Of a stretch of DNA of 64,000 nucleotides, positions 22,772 to 35,000 are shown piece after piece (within the stretch, counting starts at the first letter, position 1; the number at the start of each line of letters is the position of its first letter). Made by a program: the position numbers and the translations under genes. Below the pieces are notes generated by a model that made no database searches, was not told where the DNA came from, and saw only the letters and a program-made list of their open reading frames with translations. Source of the stretch: Ciona savignyi. Its lineage: Eukaryota > Chordata > Ascidiacea > Phlebobranchia > Cionidae. The stretch is from contig CH002082.1 of the NCBI GenBank assembly GCA_000149265.1, positions 91,795 to 155,794 of the forward strand, given 5' to 3'.

Positions 22772-23146
22772 GCAAATTTGCCAGTTTGTCTTATTATTAT
22801 TGTATTATAGCAATTATTTTCCATGTAAAAACTGTTTGTGTTGTTAAAATTATTGAAGGTACGTGTTATGAAACCCGATTGCCCTTGCAACGCAAGGTAG
22901 TTTTAGAATGTGTCATGTCTTATTGCAATATGTGGCCTTTACGGCTGTTGTTGTCGTTAAGGTGGTGTTGACAACTGTATTATATAAGCTGGAATTTGGT
23001 TGTACAAAATAGAACGCTTATTGAGACTATCACTGACTATCACTATCAGAGACTATCACTTATCTTTCTATTTGAATAAGGTGAATGCAAGGATAGAAAA
23101 ACTTGTTAACTTGGCCTTTTATAAGTTTACTATTTGAGACCGAAAA

Positions 23147-23840
23147 ATGGAAGCTTTACTAATGGAGAAGCTCTTAAAGATGGAGGAAACGATGCTTGCG
23201 TTCAAGGGTAAGCAAGAAGGACTTGAGGCCAGGTTTGAAAAAGAACCAGATACTGCTCCTTCCTTAAACATTGCAGGTTCGTCGGATCGAGGAAAAGAGC
23301 TCCTAGAGATGAGATCTTCTCTTAACGCATTGGAGGCCTCCTTTAAAGAACTGAAGGCCTTGATAGAACGCACCGACGAACGGTTAGATGGATTGGAGCA
23401 GTATGGACGAAGAAACTGCCTCGTCCTTCATGGCTGCCAAGAAATACCAAAAAACAGGGACCAGTTTTTAAAATACATTTTAAATATATTTAACAAAATG
23501 CAATTACCATATCCATTTGTTTCCGCAGAAATTGATATTGCACATGTGCTGCCGACAAAAGAAAACCGGACCCCAATGTATTGTGAAGTTTGTCCGAAGA
23601 ATGGTTCGGAATGACGTCTTTAATTCCAAGAGGTGCCTGAAGGGAACGAAGATGGCAATTACTGAATCATTGACGGCAAGACGGCTCCGGATCGTGGAGA
23701 AAGCCAAGGAGGTGTTTGGTTTTCGAAGCGTGTGGACCAACAACGGGGCTGTCTACATCATTCATAACAACAAGAGGCAAGTGCTCCATAGACTATCTGA
23801 TATTACTAATATCCTAGCTTCTACACCCGGTTCCACTTAG
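23147..23840 (+). pseudogene. LINE ORF1, one frameshift
   Basis: Starts MEALLMEKLLKMEETML, with a coiled-coil heptad pattern, then LEQYGRRNCLVLHGCQE, typical of L1-type ORF1 RNA-binding proteins. The frame changes near 23575 and continues (IVKFVRRMVRNDVF, ARRLRIVEKAKEVFGF) to 23840. Confidence 0.75.
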
Positions 23841-23890
23841 TTATGTATCGGTATAAATTATGTTCTAATTGGCCAGTTTAAACATCCCGT

Positions 23891-26800
23891 ATGTCACCTT
23901 CCAAAAGAAAAACATGTCTGATATGCAGCAAGCTAATCCGTATAAATCAAAATTTTGTTTCCTGTGACAATTGCCACTCAAACTCACACTTTAACTGTCT
24001 AAAAAATACTTCGCTAAGCCTTAATGCAAATAATATTAAAAAGAATATTTATAATTCACATTGCAACTGGCTATGCAACACCTGCTCTTTTAAGTCACAC
24101 CTGCCTTTTCATGAGATTTCCGACTCTGAACTTTCGCTTCTACTTTTCCCTTCTACAACCCAAATCAATCTTGACCCAAGTAAATTAAATTCTTTTTTTA
24201 ATTACCTAGATGACGATGTGTTAGATAATGAAGTTAATGAGGAAACTATCATTGGGTGCCCAGAGCTATATATAACATCAAATCAATGTAAATCCCATAT
24301 GTTTGAAAGTGAACAAAATTTTTCTACCCTGAGTTTGAATATTAGATCTTTGGCAAATCCTCGTAATTTTAGCAAACTGGAAGCTTTAGTATTATCTCTT
24401 AAATTCAAACCTGAAGTTATTGCAATAACTGAAACATGGATAGTTGGACACCAAACAGGGCAATATTCAAATTTACCCGGTTATGTTTTCGTTAGCAACA
24501 GCCGGACTGAACACAGGGGTGGTGGAGTTGGAATGTACATTAGATCTGACCTAGATTTTCATGTTAAAGAATGCCTATCAGTTATGGAGGAGAGGGTTTT
24601 TGAGTCCCTTTTTGTAACTTTTCCTAATTTATTACCCCAGCCTACACCTAATTCAAAATCCTCCTTAATCTGTGGTGTTATTTATCGGCCACCTAGATCG
24701 GACTCCGAATCAAATTCCTTTTTCCTAGAAAATTTATTAAAGTTGCTTCAAAAAATTGAAACAAGACACTCACAATGCATCATAGTAGGTGACTTCAATT
24801 ATGACCTTCTCATTGGAAATAACAACCATATCAACAATTTTAAAGATGCAATGCATGAAAATTGTTACCAGTCCATTATAAATAAACCGACCCGGATTAC
24901 GGACTCAGGTGCAACTGCAATTGACCATATTTGGACAACTATTGACAGTTCATTCATAAGAGCTGGCATATTAACAGACAGTATATCTGATCATCTACCT
25001 GTCATAATGGCCTTAAACACTAAAACAGATAATAAATCCAGTATAATACAATCAAAATCAAGAATATTTAGTCAAAGTAATATGTCCCACTTTAATACTG
25101 CCATCCAAACTATGGAATTGAAGTTCAATTTATTATGAGTCAGATCCAAATATTGCTTATTCGAAATTAATGACTTTGTATAATACTAAATTTGACAGTA
25201 GTTTTCCCTTGGTTAAAATTACCAGTGATAAATCCAACACTTGGTTTAGTGAAGACATCCAGAAACTGAACAAAATTAAACAGAAACTTCACAAAAAATT
25301 CATTCAAAAACAAACCGAAGACTCCAAATTAAAATATCATTCTGCAAGAAATATTTACAATCGAAAAATCCTGGAGTCAAAAAAAAGCTCATTACAGAAA
25401 ACTTTTTGATTTTAATAAAAAAAAATATGAAAGCCACTTGGAGATCCATAAACAATTTACTTGGTAGACTTAAATCCAAGAACCCAAGGTCATTTTTTGT
25501 AGAAGGTGTTCGCACCAGTGATCCAAAGTGCATTGCCAACCACTTTAATAATTATTTTTCAAATGTTGCATCTGGGGTTGGTAAAACAAATTCCAAAATC
25601 CACTTGTCATCACACCGACTATCTGGGAACTCAAGTCACCCTCCTCCATGTTTTTATTCCCCACCAGTCCATCTGAAATTAAAACTATTATCAAAGATCT
25701 AAAATCCAAATCAAGCAGCGGTATGGACCAAATCCCAACAAAGCTAATTAAATCAACCCCTGAAAACATTTTGCTAGCTCTATCCCATATCTTCAACCTT
25801 TCTATACAATCTGGAGAATATATCAATGCCTTTAAAATTGCTAAGGTTATTCCAATTTTTAAAAAAGGCAAGCCTACTTTAATAAATAACTACAGGCCAA
25901 TAAGTATATTACCTTCTTTTTCAAAGGTACTCGAAAAAATAATCTACAATAGGACTAGTGCTTTTCTAACACGAAATTGTTTTTTTAACAATCAACAATT
26001 TGGATTTAGAAAAGGGCACTCAACCAGCGATGCTTGTAATGTGTTGGTTAACATTGTAAATGAACAATTAGAAAAAAGAAATCAGTTATTGGTGTTTTTC
26101 TTGACCTTTCCAAAGCCTTCGATACAATTGACCATGGAATCTTACTTAGTAAAATGTCCCATATCCGAGGTGTTGCACTTGATTGGTTCGGCAGTTACCT
26201 GTCCGATCGCAAACAGATAGTAGACTTTAATGGAGTTTTATCATCCCACATGAACCCTGTAAAACTTGGTGTGCCTCAAGGATCAATCCTTGGGCCATTA
26301 TTATTTCTTATATATATAAATGACCTTCCAAATTGCCTTAAGCACAGCCAAACCATAATGTTTGCTGATGACACCAGTATTTTTTACACCTGGTGTTAAT
26401 CAATCTGTAATTTATAAAAATGTTAATGATGACTTAGGTAGAGTATCTTCCTGGCTCTGTACAAACAAATTAATTTTGAACATTGATAAAACCAAGTATA
26501 TGTACTTTTCCAACTCTACCAAACCAGTGCCACAACCTCCCCCCATAGTGATGAACAATTATCCAATTGAAAAAGTTCATTCTTTTAAATTTCTGGGATT
26601 GACTATTAATGAACACTTGTCTTGGAAACCCCACATGCTAACACTGATTAAAAAATTAAACACCAATATGCTCATGATACGTAAAATTAAACATTTAATT
26701 GACCGCCCATCACTCATTACATTATATCACTCACTAATTGTTAGTCATATCACATACTGCATTTCCACCTGGTGTTATGGTAACTATCAATTAGTAAATA

Positions 26801-27201
26801 AACTTCAACGTATATGCAATAAATATATACGAATGATATTTAACCTTGGAAAACAGGAAAACACAGTAAGAATTATGCACCAACATAGTTTTTTAACTAT
26901 ACATGACATGCACAAGCTTGAAATATTATCTATTATGCACAAATGTAACCACCACAATGTACCCCCTTCTATTTTACAGTGTATTAAGTTAAAACCAATG
27001 ACATCAGGCATGTCGACCAGGCAAAAATCACGATTTTTAATTCCATATTGCAGTAAAACCACCACCCAGCAATCCATAAAGTATATTGGCCCCAAACTCT
27101 GGCACCAACTTCCCACCAGTATCCGTGATATTAAGTTATTTACCAAATTTATTAAAGTAGTAAAACAACACCTCTTGGATGATCCTCACCCTCTTCCTTA
27201 A
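23891..27201 (+). pseudogene. LINE ORF2: PHD finger, endonuclease, reverse transcriptase
   Basis: A PHD-like zinc finger comes first (CLICSKL, SCDNCHSNSHFNC, WLCNTC). The apurinic-type endonuclease follows with SLNIRSL, ITETW, GVIYRPP, GDFNYD and SDHLPVIM all intact. The reverse transcriptase has FGFRKGHST, GVPQGSILGPLLFLIYINDL and the FADD catalytic box. At least five frame changes occur after 25138 (near 25170, 25406, 25650-25700, 26090-26150 and 26390), one of them in the box before the catalytic core. This copy cannot make a full ORF2 protein. Confidence 0.88.
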
Positions 27202-28309
27202 CCATTGTTAATTTATTTAATATCATATGATTTTCAAACCCTCCCTTATAATGGCCCACTTTTACAATTCCTTGTATCTCAGTAAAAATAATTCTTGGTT
27301 AACATACATAATCTTATCTATATCTAAGCTTACTCTTATAATATCCGAACCCATTCTTAAATTCCCCTTTACTATCACACCACTAGTATATTTTACTCTT
27401 TTGTTCTACCACTCTTTTCTAACTCTTTCATGTTTTGATTTGTTTTATTCTTTGTTGTATCACCTCAATCTTTTAATGTAACACCTGCAATAGATGTTAT
27501 TTTTTATTTTTATTTTTTAATACACCACTTTATTTTTGTCCACATGATTACTCACCAATTCGTTCCACCATATTACACCGCAGGCTGTAACTGTTACATG
27601 GTAAGCCGATGGCAATAATATTTTGAAATGGATTTTTGTTGATGTTTACATTTAGCCGGCCCTAACAGTTACCTTGTATCTAGAATGCTTCACATCCAAC
27701 CACCACTAAAGTCGCACACTAGCTCACCTGCACCCGCATGTATCACTTACAAGTAAAACTCTTTTTTTTCTCTTTCTTTTACTATTGTTTTATTTAAGAA
27801 CCCTACTGTCCAGATTTTCTATTTTTCAGAGCATTGGGAGATCTAGTGACGGCAGGAGGCTCTTCTGTTGTTGTGGCGTCACTATAAGTCATTATCTCAA
27901 GAATTTATTTTTCCGGAACTTGCTGCATAGTTTATTCATTTTTCATTTTTATTTAATATTAGTTTTGTCAGTTAGGCAGTCTTTGCCTACTTATTGTTTG
28001 TACTATGCATAATTGTTATGCATACTTAAAGTGCAATATTGTTTTGCACAAAATATGTTTTTCTAAATAATTTAAGTTATTTATAAAGTGCAATATTGTT
28101 TTGCACAATAATGTTTTTTTCTAATTTATTTTAATTATTTATTTATATATTTTATTTTTAATTAATATACTTTTAAATGCCTTGGTAAGTGTTGCACTTG
28201 AAACTTTTCAGTGGATTTTCATTTTTGGGGTTTTTCTTTTTCCACTGCGGCCCACACTTTCCGGGCCACCCCTTCTCCTAAAGCCGACTCCCCCATTGCA
28301 CGGGGGTGC

Positions 28310-30636
28310 CTTGCCCAAAGATATGTAGGGAGCCGTTACAGGCCGCTTGTCTAATCTAGTTGGATTTTCTCTTGTAGGCCCCAGATAAGCCGGTTACAAC
28401 GCCTGATGCGATCTGCGATTCCCTACGCGCTATCTCGACTCTCGGAGGTGCCCTAATTAATTGAGGTTTTCTGCGTAAACGACTCCTTGACTTCTGTGGT
28501 TGCTCGATCAAAGCTTCAGTAGTTTGATAACATCAATTGTATTGAGCAATTGAGGCGATTAACTTAGTACCAATTAAAAGTAAACCGTTAAATATTGCAA
28601 CGATATAGATTCCATATAAAACTCCCAGTATCGACACATACAAGATATTACTTAATGCGTTAGGACTCTCTCTAGCAAAAGTGAAATAAACATATATAGG
28701 CAAAGTATCCGACAGCTGTGGTAATAATCCTAAACCTAATAATAATATTTCAGTGATGACGCATTGTCAGCGCAATTGCCAGCTGCCGCGACTATAAATC
28801 TTAGGCAAACACATGAGGTCGCTACAGATACAACCGACTAGAGAGCGACCGGTTTCGAAGCTACAACCCTTCGGCTAAAAGGCAGCGCACTAGACCAGAA
28901 ATCATCAATTGTTTTATTCTTGCTCACCGGGTGTTAATGGCATGTTGCAATACTAAATAGCGACGTCACGGCTAAATTATAATGTCACAGCTTCAGTTGA
29001 CCATCATTTCAACCAGTAGCTTAATGTACCGCATTACTTGGTTTAATGGTTTTGTTCTATTAACAATGACGAACTATATGAGATGGCTCTTATTACTTGC
29101 CCGGCAGTCCAAGAATGAAATAATTTCGGCCCCTGATTCAAAAAGTGTGCCCATCTTGCAGTAGACCTATCGGACTTGGAGTTGCAACATCGCCCGACTC
29201 AGGCTGGTATAGGATAGGATATTCATGTTTATCCCCGTGAATGGGAAAACCTAGGGGGTTAACACACGGGCAATCGTCAGATCACCTCGCGCCCATCGTC
29301 GGGTTACCGGAGCTATTACAGTGCGTTGTATATGATTCACATGTTCCTTCAATTTGGTAGAACCGATTAATCTGCTGGGTTCAGGCAATGTCCGTAAAGT
29401 GCCTTGCCCAAGGACACAACCGACTAGCTAGCGCCCAGTTTCGAACCTGCAACCTTTCGATTGAAAGGCGACGCACTTAACCGCTACACCAACGGGCCGG
29501 ACTGCAAATACCTTGCTCAGCAAGTTTGTATATGTGCCTGTGCTTGGCACTTAATCTGGTTGAACCCTACAGCTAATAGTACAATAGGTGACTCCGGTAA
29601 CCCGCGATCCGACAACTTCACGGAAGGTTGGATTTGTTATTACTTACTAACATGACAATACGCGGATATGGTGTTCAGTATATCCGGGGAACACTTTATA
29701 AACATCAAACTTGCACAGCGGCCAGCAAAAGACAACATGGTTGTTTGGGGGGAAAGGCAGTTCTGGGACGTTAAAGCCAGCCTGCGGCCATGTTAAAGCG
29801 GATTTGTGGGGGGAAGTCATATGGAATAATATTTTCGTTCAAATACAAAAACCATTTGTCTAATAAAGGTAAAAATTCCAGAACTCAAGCGTCGGATAAA
29901 TGTGTTTCGTTCATGACATTAAAACAGTGTTTCCCAACTTTTTTGATGATGAATTGATTACCAGCCAGTCCAAGTCTTTGCAGAGTAAAGTGCAATAACG
30001 GAGGCCACTGCACACCGAGTATGTTTGGTTGGTCAGGAAAATAAGTAAGAATTGCGAACACAAATACATTATAGTTTCGTTATGACGCAATAAGCGAAAT
30101 TTATTACATTTCACTCCCGAGTAAAGCACAAACTACGTCACTCGCTATTCCACTATTGCCGCCATATTAGAAATCAAAGCGTACGCCATGAATAGAAAAG
30201 TTTCAATGCATTATAGTAGCCCATATTCGGTTATAAAATGTTTCCATTGTTTAATACAAATCATAGGGTACTATTATAAGCATGGTATTGTATAAGTTCC
30301 CTGTAATAGAATAGTATACTATATGACTGTAAAACCATAGAGACTACATTAACAAAATAATAAGCGTTTTCGTCTGGCGTCACTAGCGACAAAGCGTTAC
30401 CATTGACAACGATGTAATGCTTCCTCATTTTGACTCACAGGTTTCGTGAACAAGTTAGTTTATTTGAGATTTCCTTAGGTTTTAAACAGTTTGTAGCGCA
30501 ATGATGACTTCGTATTTAGTTACCATAGATTACTATAAGTTTTGTGACGCCATATATAATAAGATAGACGTGAACTAATGCTAATACACTGAACAGGTGA
30601 ATATAAATTGCAAATAGTTTTACGAGGTTTGTGGGG
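28310..30636. repeat. Duplicon segment matching 3810-6130
   Basis: Begins GCCTTGCCCAAAGATATGTAGGG exactly as at 3808. It includes SINE heads near 28830, the SINE at 29209-29502 and the common linker. No gene seen. Confidence 0.65.
29209..29502 (-). repeat. SINE, near full length
   Basis: Orthologous by position to 4713-5005. Box B here is the canonical GGTTCGAAACT. Confidence 0.85.
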
Positions 30637-31171
30637 TGAAAACTANNNNNNNNNNNNNNNNNNNNNNNNNNNNNNNNNNNNNNNNNNNNNNNNNNNNNNN
30701 NNNNNNNNNNNNNNNNNNNNNNNNNNNNNNNNNNNNNNNNNNNNNNNNNNNNNNNNNNNNNNNNNNNNNNNNNNNNNNNNNNNNNNNNNNNNNNNNNNNN
30801 NNNNNNNNNNNNNNNNNNNNNNNNNNNNNNNNNNNNNNNNNNNNNNNNNNNNNNNNNNNNNNNNNNNNNNNNNNNNNNNNNNNNNNNNNNNNNNNNNNNN
30901 NNNNNNNNNNNNNNNNNNNNNNNNNNNNNNNNNNNNNNNNNNNNNNNNNNGAAAACTAAAAGGAGGGAAAGAGGGAAGGCGGGAAGGAGGAAAATTGCAC
31001 ATTAAAATAAAGATTAGCCCTTAAGAGTTAGTTTTAAGCATGGGGTTAGAGTTAGGGTTAGTTCTGGGGTTAAGATTAGTGTTTAGAGCAGGGTTAAAAT
31101 TATTTCCATTGGTTTAGTGAGCAGTTTCCCTCCTTCCCTCCTTCCCGATTTCCCTCCTTTTAGTGTTGTCC
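30637..31171. mobile_element. TIR/foldback element with telomere-like core (contains gap)
   Basis: Terminal inverted repeat ACTAAAAGGAGGGAAA at about 30955 and its complement TTTCCCTCCTTTTAGT at 31150-31165. It is flanked by the direct repeat GGTTTGTGGGG at 30626-30636 and 31172-31182. The interior (31026-31100) is a degenerate run of GGGTTAG-like units. GAAAACTA stands on both sides of the assembly gap, which suggests that a repeat collapsed there. Confidence 0.5.
30646..30950. other. Assembly gap (305 N)
   Basis: Run of N only. Any reading frame crossing it is meaningless. Confidence 0.99.
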
Positions 31172-31204
31172 GGTTTGTGGGGATTCCATATCAAAGCATT
31201 ATTG

Positions 31205-31500
31205 TCCGGCCCGATGGTCTAGCGGTTAAGTGCGTCGCCTTTCAATCGAAAGGTTGCAGGTGCGAAACTGGTCGCTAACTAGTCGGTTGTGTCCTTGGGC
31301 AAGGCACTTTACGGACATTGCCTGAACCCAGCGGATTAATGGGTTCTACCAAATTGAAGGAACGTGTCTATCACATACAACACACTGCAATAGCTCCGGT
31401 AACCCGACGATGGGCGCGAGGTGATCTGACGATTGCCCGTGTGATAACCCCTGGGGTTTTCCCATTCACGGGGATAAACATGAATATCCTATCCTATCCT
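31205..31500 (+). repeat. SINE, full length
   Basis: Best-preserved copy: TCCGGCCCGATGGTCTAGCG head, CACACTGCAATAGCTCC body and TATCCTATCCTATCCT tail. Absent from the same place in other linkers, so it is younger than the duplication. Confidence 0.9.
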
Positions 31501-31668
31501 TATAGATACCAACCACAACAAATTGCGAAATATTAAGGTCAGAAATATTTTGATTCATCTGCATTGAGTTTAGGAACCCGGGAAGCAATTACTTTGCCAA
31601 CATATGCAGATGAGGAACTTTCTTTTATGTTGGATAATTGTAGCCAGGATGAAATGGTGCACTTTAGA

Positions 31669-31841
31669 ATAGGATATTCATGTTAATCCCCGTGAATGGG
31701 AAAACCAAGGAGGTTAACACACGGGCAAGCGTCAGATCACCTCGCGCCCATCGTCGGGCTACCGGAGCTATTGCAGTGTGTTGTGTATGATAGATACATT
31801 CCTTCAATTTGGTAGAAACCATTAATCCGCTGGGTTCAGCC
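31669..31841 (-). repeat. SINE 3' half
   Basis: Contains the tail and body without the tRNA-like head. Confidence 0.75.
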
Positions 31842-32224
31842 AAAAGCTATTACTTTAGAATAAAATAGGATATTCATTCTATTAATATAGAAATTAATAA
31901 ATTCTATGAATTAGAATCTTAATCCTTTCAGCTGAAAGGCGCCGCAATAAACAACCAGACAAACCGGTCGGACAAAGTTGTGTCTGTTTAAACAGTTTAC
32001 CCGGTTAGTCTGTCGCCTTTCAGCCTAAAGGTTATTGCATCGAGACTAGCCACTAGCAAGTTGGGTATATGGTTGGTCAATGCAGTTAATAGACCATAGA
32101 ATACTAACGTTCTGTAAGTTAGTATTCTATGAATGGACATTGTGCGAAGCTAGTGGATTTATAAACCCAGATTTTACCCGATTTATTACAAATGTCATAG
32201 ATCAGATATTTATATTAACTGCTG

Positions 32225-32458
32225 TCCGGCCCGTTAGCCTAGCGGTTAAGTGCGTCGCCTTTCAATCGAAAAGTTGCAGGTGCGAAACTGGTCGCTAACT
32301 AGTCGGTTGTGTCCTTGGGCAAGGCACTTTAAGGACATTGCCTGAAACCCAGCGGATTAATGGGTTCTTCCAAATTGAAGGAACATGTCTACTGTCTATC
32401 ATACACAACACACTGCAATAGCTCCGGTAACCCGACGGTGGGTGCGTGGTGATCTGAC
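32225..32458 (+). repeat. SINE upstream of K4, truncated
   Basis: The 3' tail is replaced directly by the kelch upstream block (TGCCTTAAGATTTGTATGC). Confidence 0.8.
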
Positions 32459-32718
32459 ATGCCTTAAGATTTGTATGCTAATATGCAGAACCACACAGAC
32501 AACTACGACTTTATTCATCAAAATTTCTGGAATAATTAATTTTTCTTAGTGATTTTTGTCCTGTGATAATGGCTGCAAATAACTTGAATGAGAAAGAATA
32601 TAGAAGCGATCACGAGGTCGGTTTACTTGACAATGTAAACAGTTTACGGAAAGGAAAGATACTTTGTGATGTCACATTCAATGCGGAAGGTGGAAAAGTA
32701 TCAGCTCACAGAAGTATT

Positions 32719-35000
32719 TGTAGCAAATTCGCGGCTTGTGTATTATTTGTTGCTTATTATATTAAGCTTTGTTAAATTGTTTTAGTAAGTCATAATTGCA
32801 TGCAGCTGCGTGCGTCTGTTCTAAAAACCCGTTTGTACCTCACTTCCTGTGCGTGTCAACGGGATATAATCCCCATGCCATATGTTTTGCAAGCTGATGT
32901 TTCGTGTATAAAGTCTTTGCATGAATTATTATCGAAAACGCGTTTTAGAATAAAGACCGAAAATAAATCGCCTGCTCGGGCGCGGTTCCGAGCATGTTCA
33001 GGCAACCAGTTAAAGTGTATGTGTTTTACTGTATCAGCTTATAAGATGCAATTCAGAAACCTTCCGAGACGGAGTCAATTCGGAGTCTAATTAGTTGGAG
33101 AATTCAGGTCAGGTTCTGTGCTACAGCTATAAGCACGCAAAACAACCACAAAAGAACCTGTTTCTCCACAGTGGTGAATCTCCAATACGTGTTTGAACAC
33201 GCAGGTCTATTTACGAAAAAAATGTGTTGGCGAAACAATCTATTCAATTTTCCGATGCCAACAGAAAAGCCGCAAGTGAGGATTTGTTGGTTTCATAAAC
33301 ATTTTGATAACCGAGCACGAAAATGCAACCCAGGCTGCAATTGGTCTGCAATCTACAGCAAAACGTCAAGAACAAAACCCAAATCAACATTCCACAAACC
33401 AAGTCCAGGATATCACGCGAAGTCCGGTTTATTTTTTGTTGAAGACGTGGCAAACAATTTCAAGTTTCTGGTGGACCCCAGAGCATCAGTTTCTCTTTTA
33501 CCCAATTTAGAAGACAGACGTTCTATTTTTTACAAACACTCCGGAAAACTACGACTAAGCGAAACAAACTGCTCATCAACTGGAAACAAGGTATTAAACG
33601 TTTCCTTACAAGGTGTGGGATCTTTTGAATGGAACTTTCAAATCGGCAAATGTTCGTCATCCCGTGATTGGTTTGGACTTTATAAAGCGTTTCAATCTCA
33701 TTGTGGATGGGCGAAGTGGCCGTCTACGTCGTCGTCCGGAAGAAACGAATATTGCGCCACCCGGCATAAAGCACAAAGAAGATACGGTGGATTGAAGGGA
33801 AGTGATGAAAACGCCAGAAATCATGGGTCTAATAAAGAAACCATCATTCGCGAGCAGAACAATCGAAGAGGAAAACAATATTTTCGACATTTTGGTCGAG
33901 TCGGAAAAGACTTTTCTTCACGACACGCGTCGCAAACCTGAGCGATCACCTGGGCTAACGTACTTACAAGTTTGTCGTTTTCGTGGTGGCCGTTTCATCT
34001 ATGAGACGGATGTTTGACTGTCACCGAGTTGTTCAGCATTTTGCTCAAGGATTGGTGAGAAATGTGAATAGGGTATACGATCACGACTAAAGCATTATTG
34101 ATTATTACATGAGTATTGAATATCGTCTAGAGTGGCCTATTTTATATGAGTATTTTGTGTCTACTGGGTATGTTATTGCGTGTCGAGGATGCTCCACGCC
34201 GACTATTTTTTATACGAATATGTTTTTTGTCTATTGTCTATAGCGTGATTTGCGTCTGAATAATGCTTTGGTTTGATTTTTTGCCCTCTGCATGGACCGT
34301 CAATGCTTTGGCTTAGCGAATAACCTGATAGTTATTTTATAGGCCCTATACAAAAAAAACCTTGTTCAGTTTATTTTACAGATGTCATCCACATTTCGCC
34401 ATCGATGAAACCCAAACCTATTCGATTCATTGAAAAATGATTTTCGCGCCACCATTTGAAAGCCGCGAATTCCTACAATAATTTATATGGATCCCCATAG
34501 CGGATTAATAGTTCTTCAAAATTTAAAATTTGGGGGGAAAGGAAGCTATGTAGCAAATTCGCGGCTTGTGTATTATTTGTTGCTTATTATATTAAGCTTT
34601 GTTAAATTGTTTTAGTAAGTCATAATTGCATGCAGCTGCGTGCGTCTGTTCTAAAAACCCGTTTGTACCTCACTTCCTGTGCGTGTCAACGGGATATAAT
34701 CCCCATGCCATATGTTTTGCAAGCTGATGTTTCGTGTATAAAGTCTTTGCATGAATTATTATCGAAAACGCGTTTTAGAATAAAGACCGAAAATAAATCG
34801 CCTGCTCGGGCGCGGTTCCGAGCATGTTCAGGCAACCAGTTAAAGTGTATGTGTTTTACTGTATCAGCTTATAAGATGCAATTCAGAAACCTTCCGAGAC
34901 GGAGTCAATTCGGAGTCTAATTAGTTGGAGAATTCAGGTCAGGTTCTGTGCTACAGCTATAAGCACGCAAAACAACCACAAAAGAACCTGTTTCTCCACA
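32719..35000 (+). mobile_element. Young Ty3/gypsy-type LTR element, internally deleted
   Basis: Two 452-bp LTRs (32719-33170 and 34549-35000) begin TGTAGCAAAT and end TTTCTCCACA, and appear identical by eye. They are flanked by TATT at 32715-32718 and 35001-35004. A polypurine tract (GGGGGGAAAGGAAG, 34532-34545) precedes the 3' LTR. The 1.4-kb interior holds a gag end and protease-like remnant only; reverse transcriptase and integrase are absent, so it was mobilised in trans. A TGG one base after the 5' LTR could start the primer-binding site. Confidence 0.88.
33171..34017 (+). pseudogene. gag-protease remnant of the LTR element
   Basis: A CWFHKHFDNRARKCNPGC segment resembles the CCHC-like gag/pol linker of Ty3/gypsy elements. 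It is followed by a protease-like region with FLVDPRASVSLLP; the usual catalytic Asp-Thr-Gly reads Asp-Pro-Arg. The homologous continuation (VIGLDFIKRFNL) is in another frame, so a frameshift lies near 33610-33660. Not functional. Confidence 0.65.

Larger units (their letters stand above)
22772..28300 (+). mobile_element. LINE with ORF1, PHD-endonuclease and reverse transcriptase (inactive)
   Basis: About 5.5 kb that separates kelch-flank homology (to 22770) from linker homology (from 28310). ORF1 (23147-23840) and ORF2 (23891-27201) both carry frameshifts. The 3' region repeats GTGCAATATTGTTTTGCACA twice (about 28029 and 28086) and ends GGGGTTTTTCTTTTTCCACT...AAGCCGACTCCCCC. The RT and endonuclease motifs place it in the Jockey/CR1/L2 group. 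The exact clade and ends are not certain. Confidence 0.85.

Noticed and set aside
30608-31024. Frames running through the N gap
   Set aside because: They consist almost entirely of unknown bases.
31205-31280. tRNA gene
   Set aside because: Box A and box B are present, but the unit continues into the SINE body and tail and no proper anticodon arm or acceptor pairing is seen.
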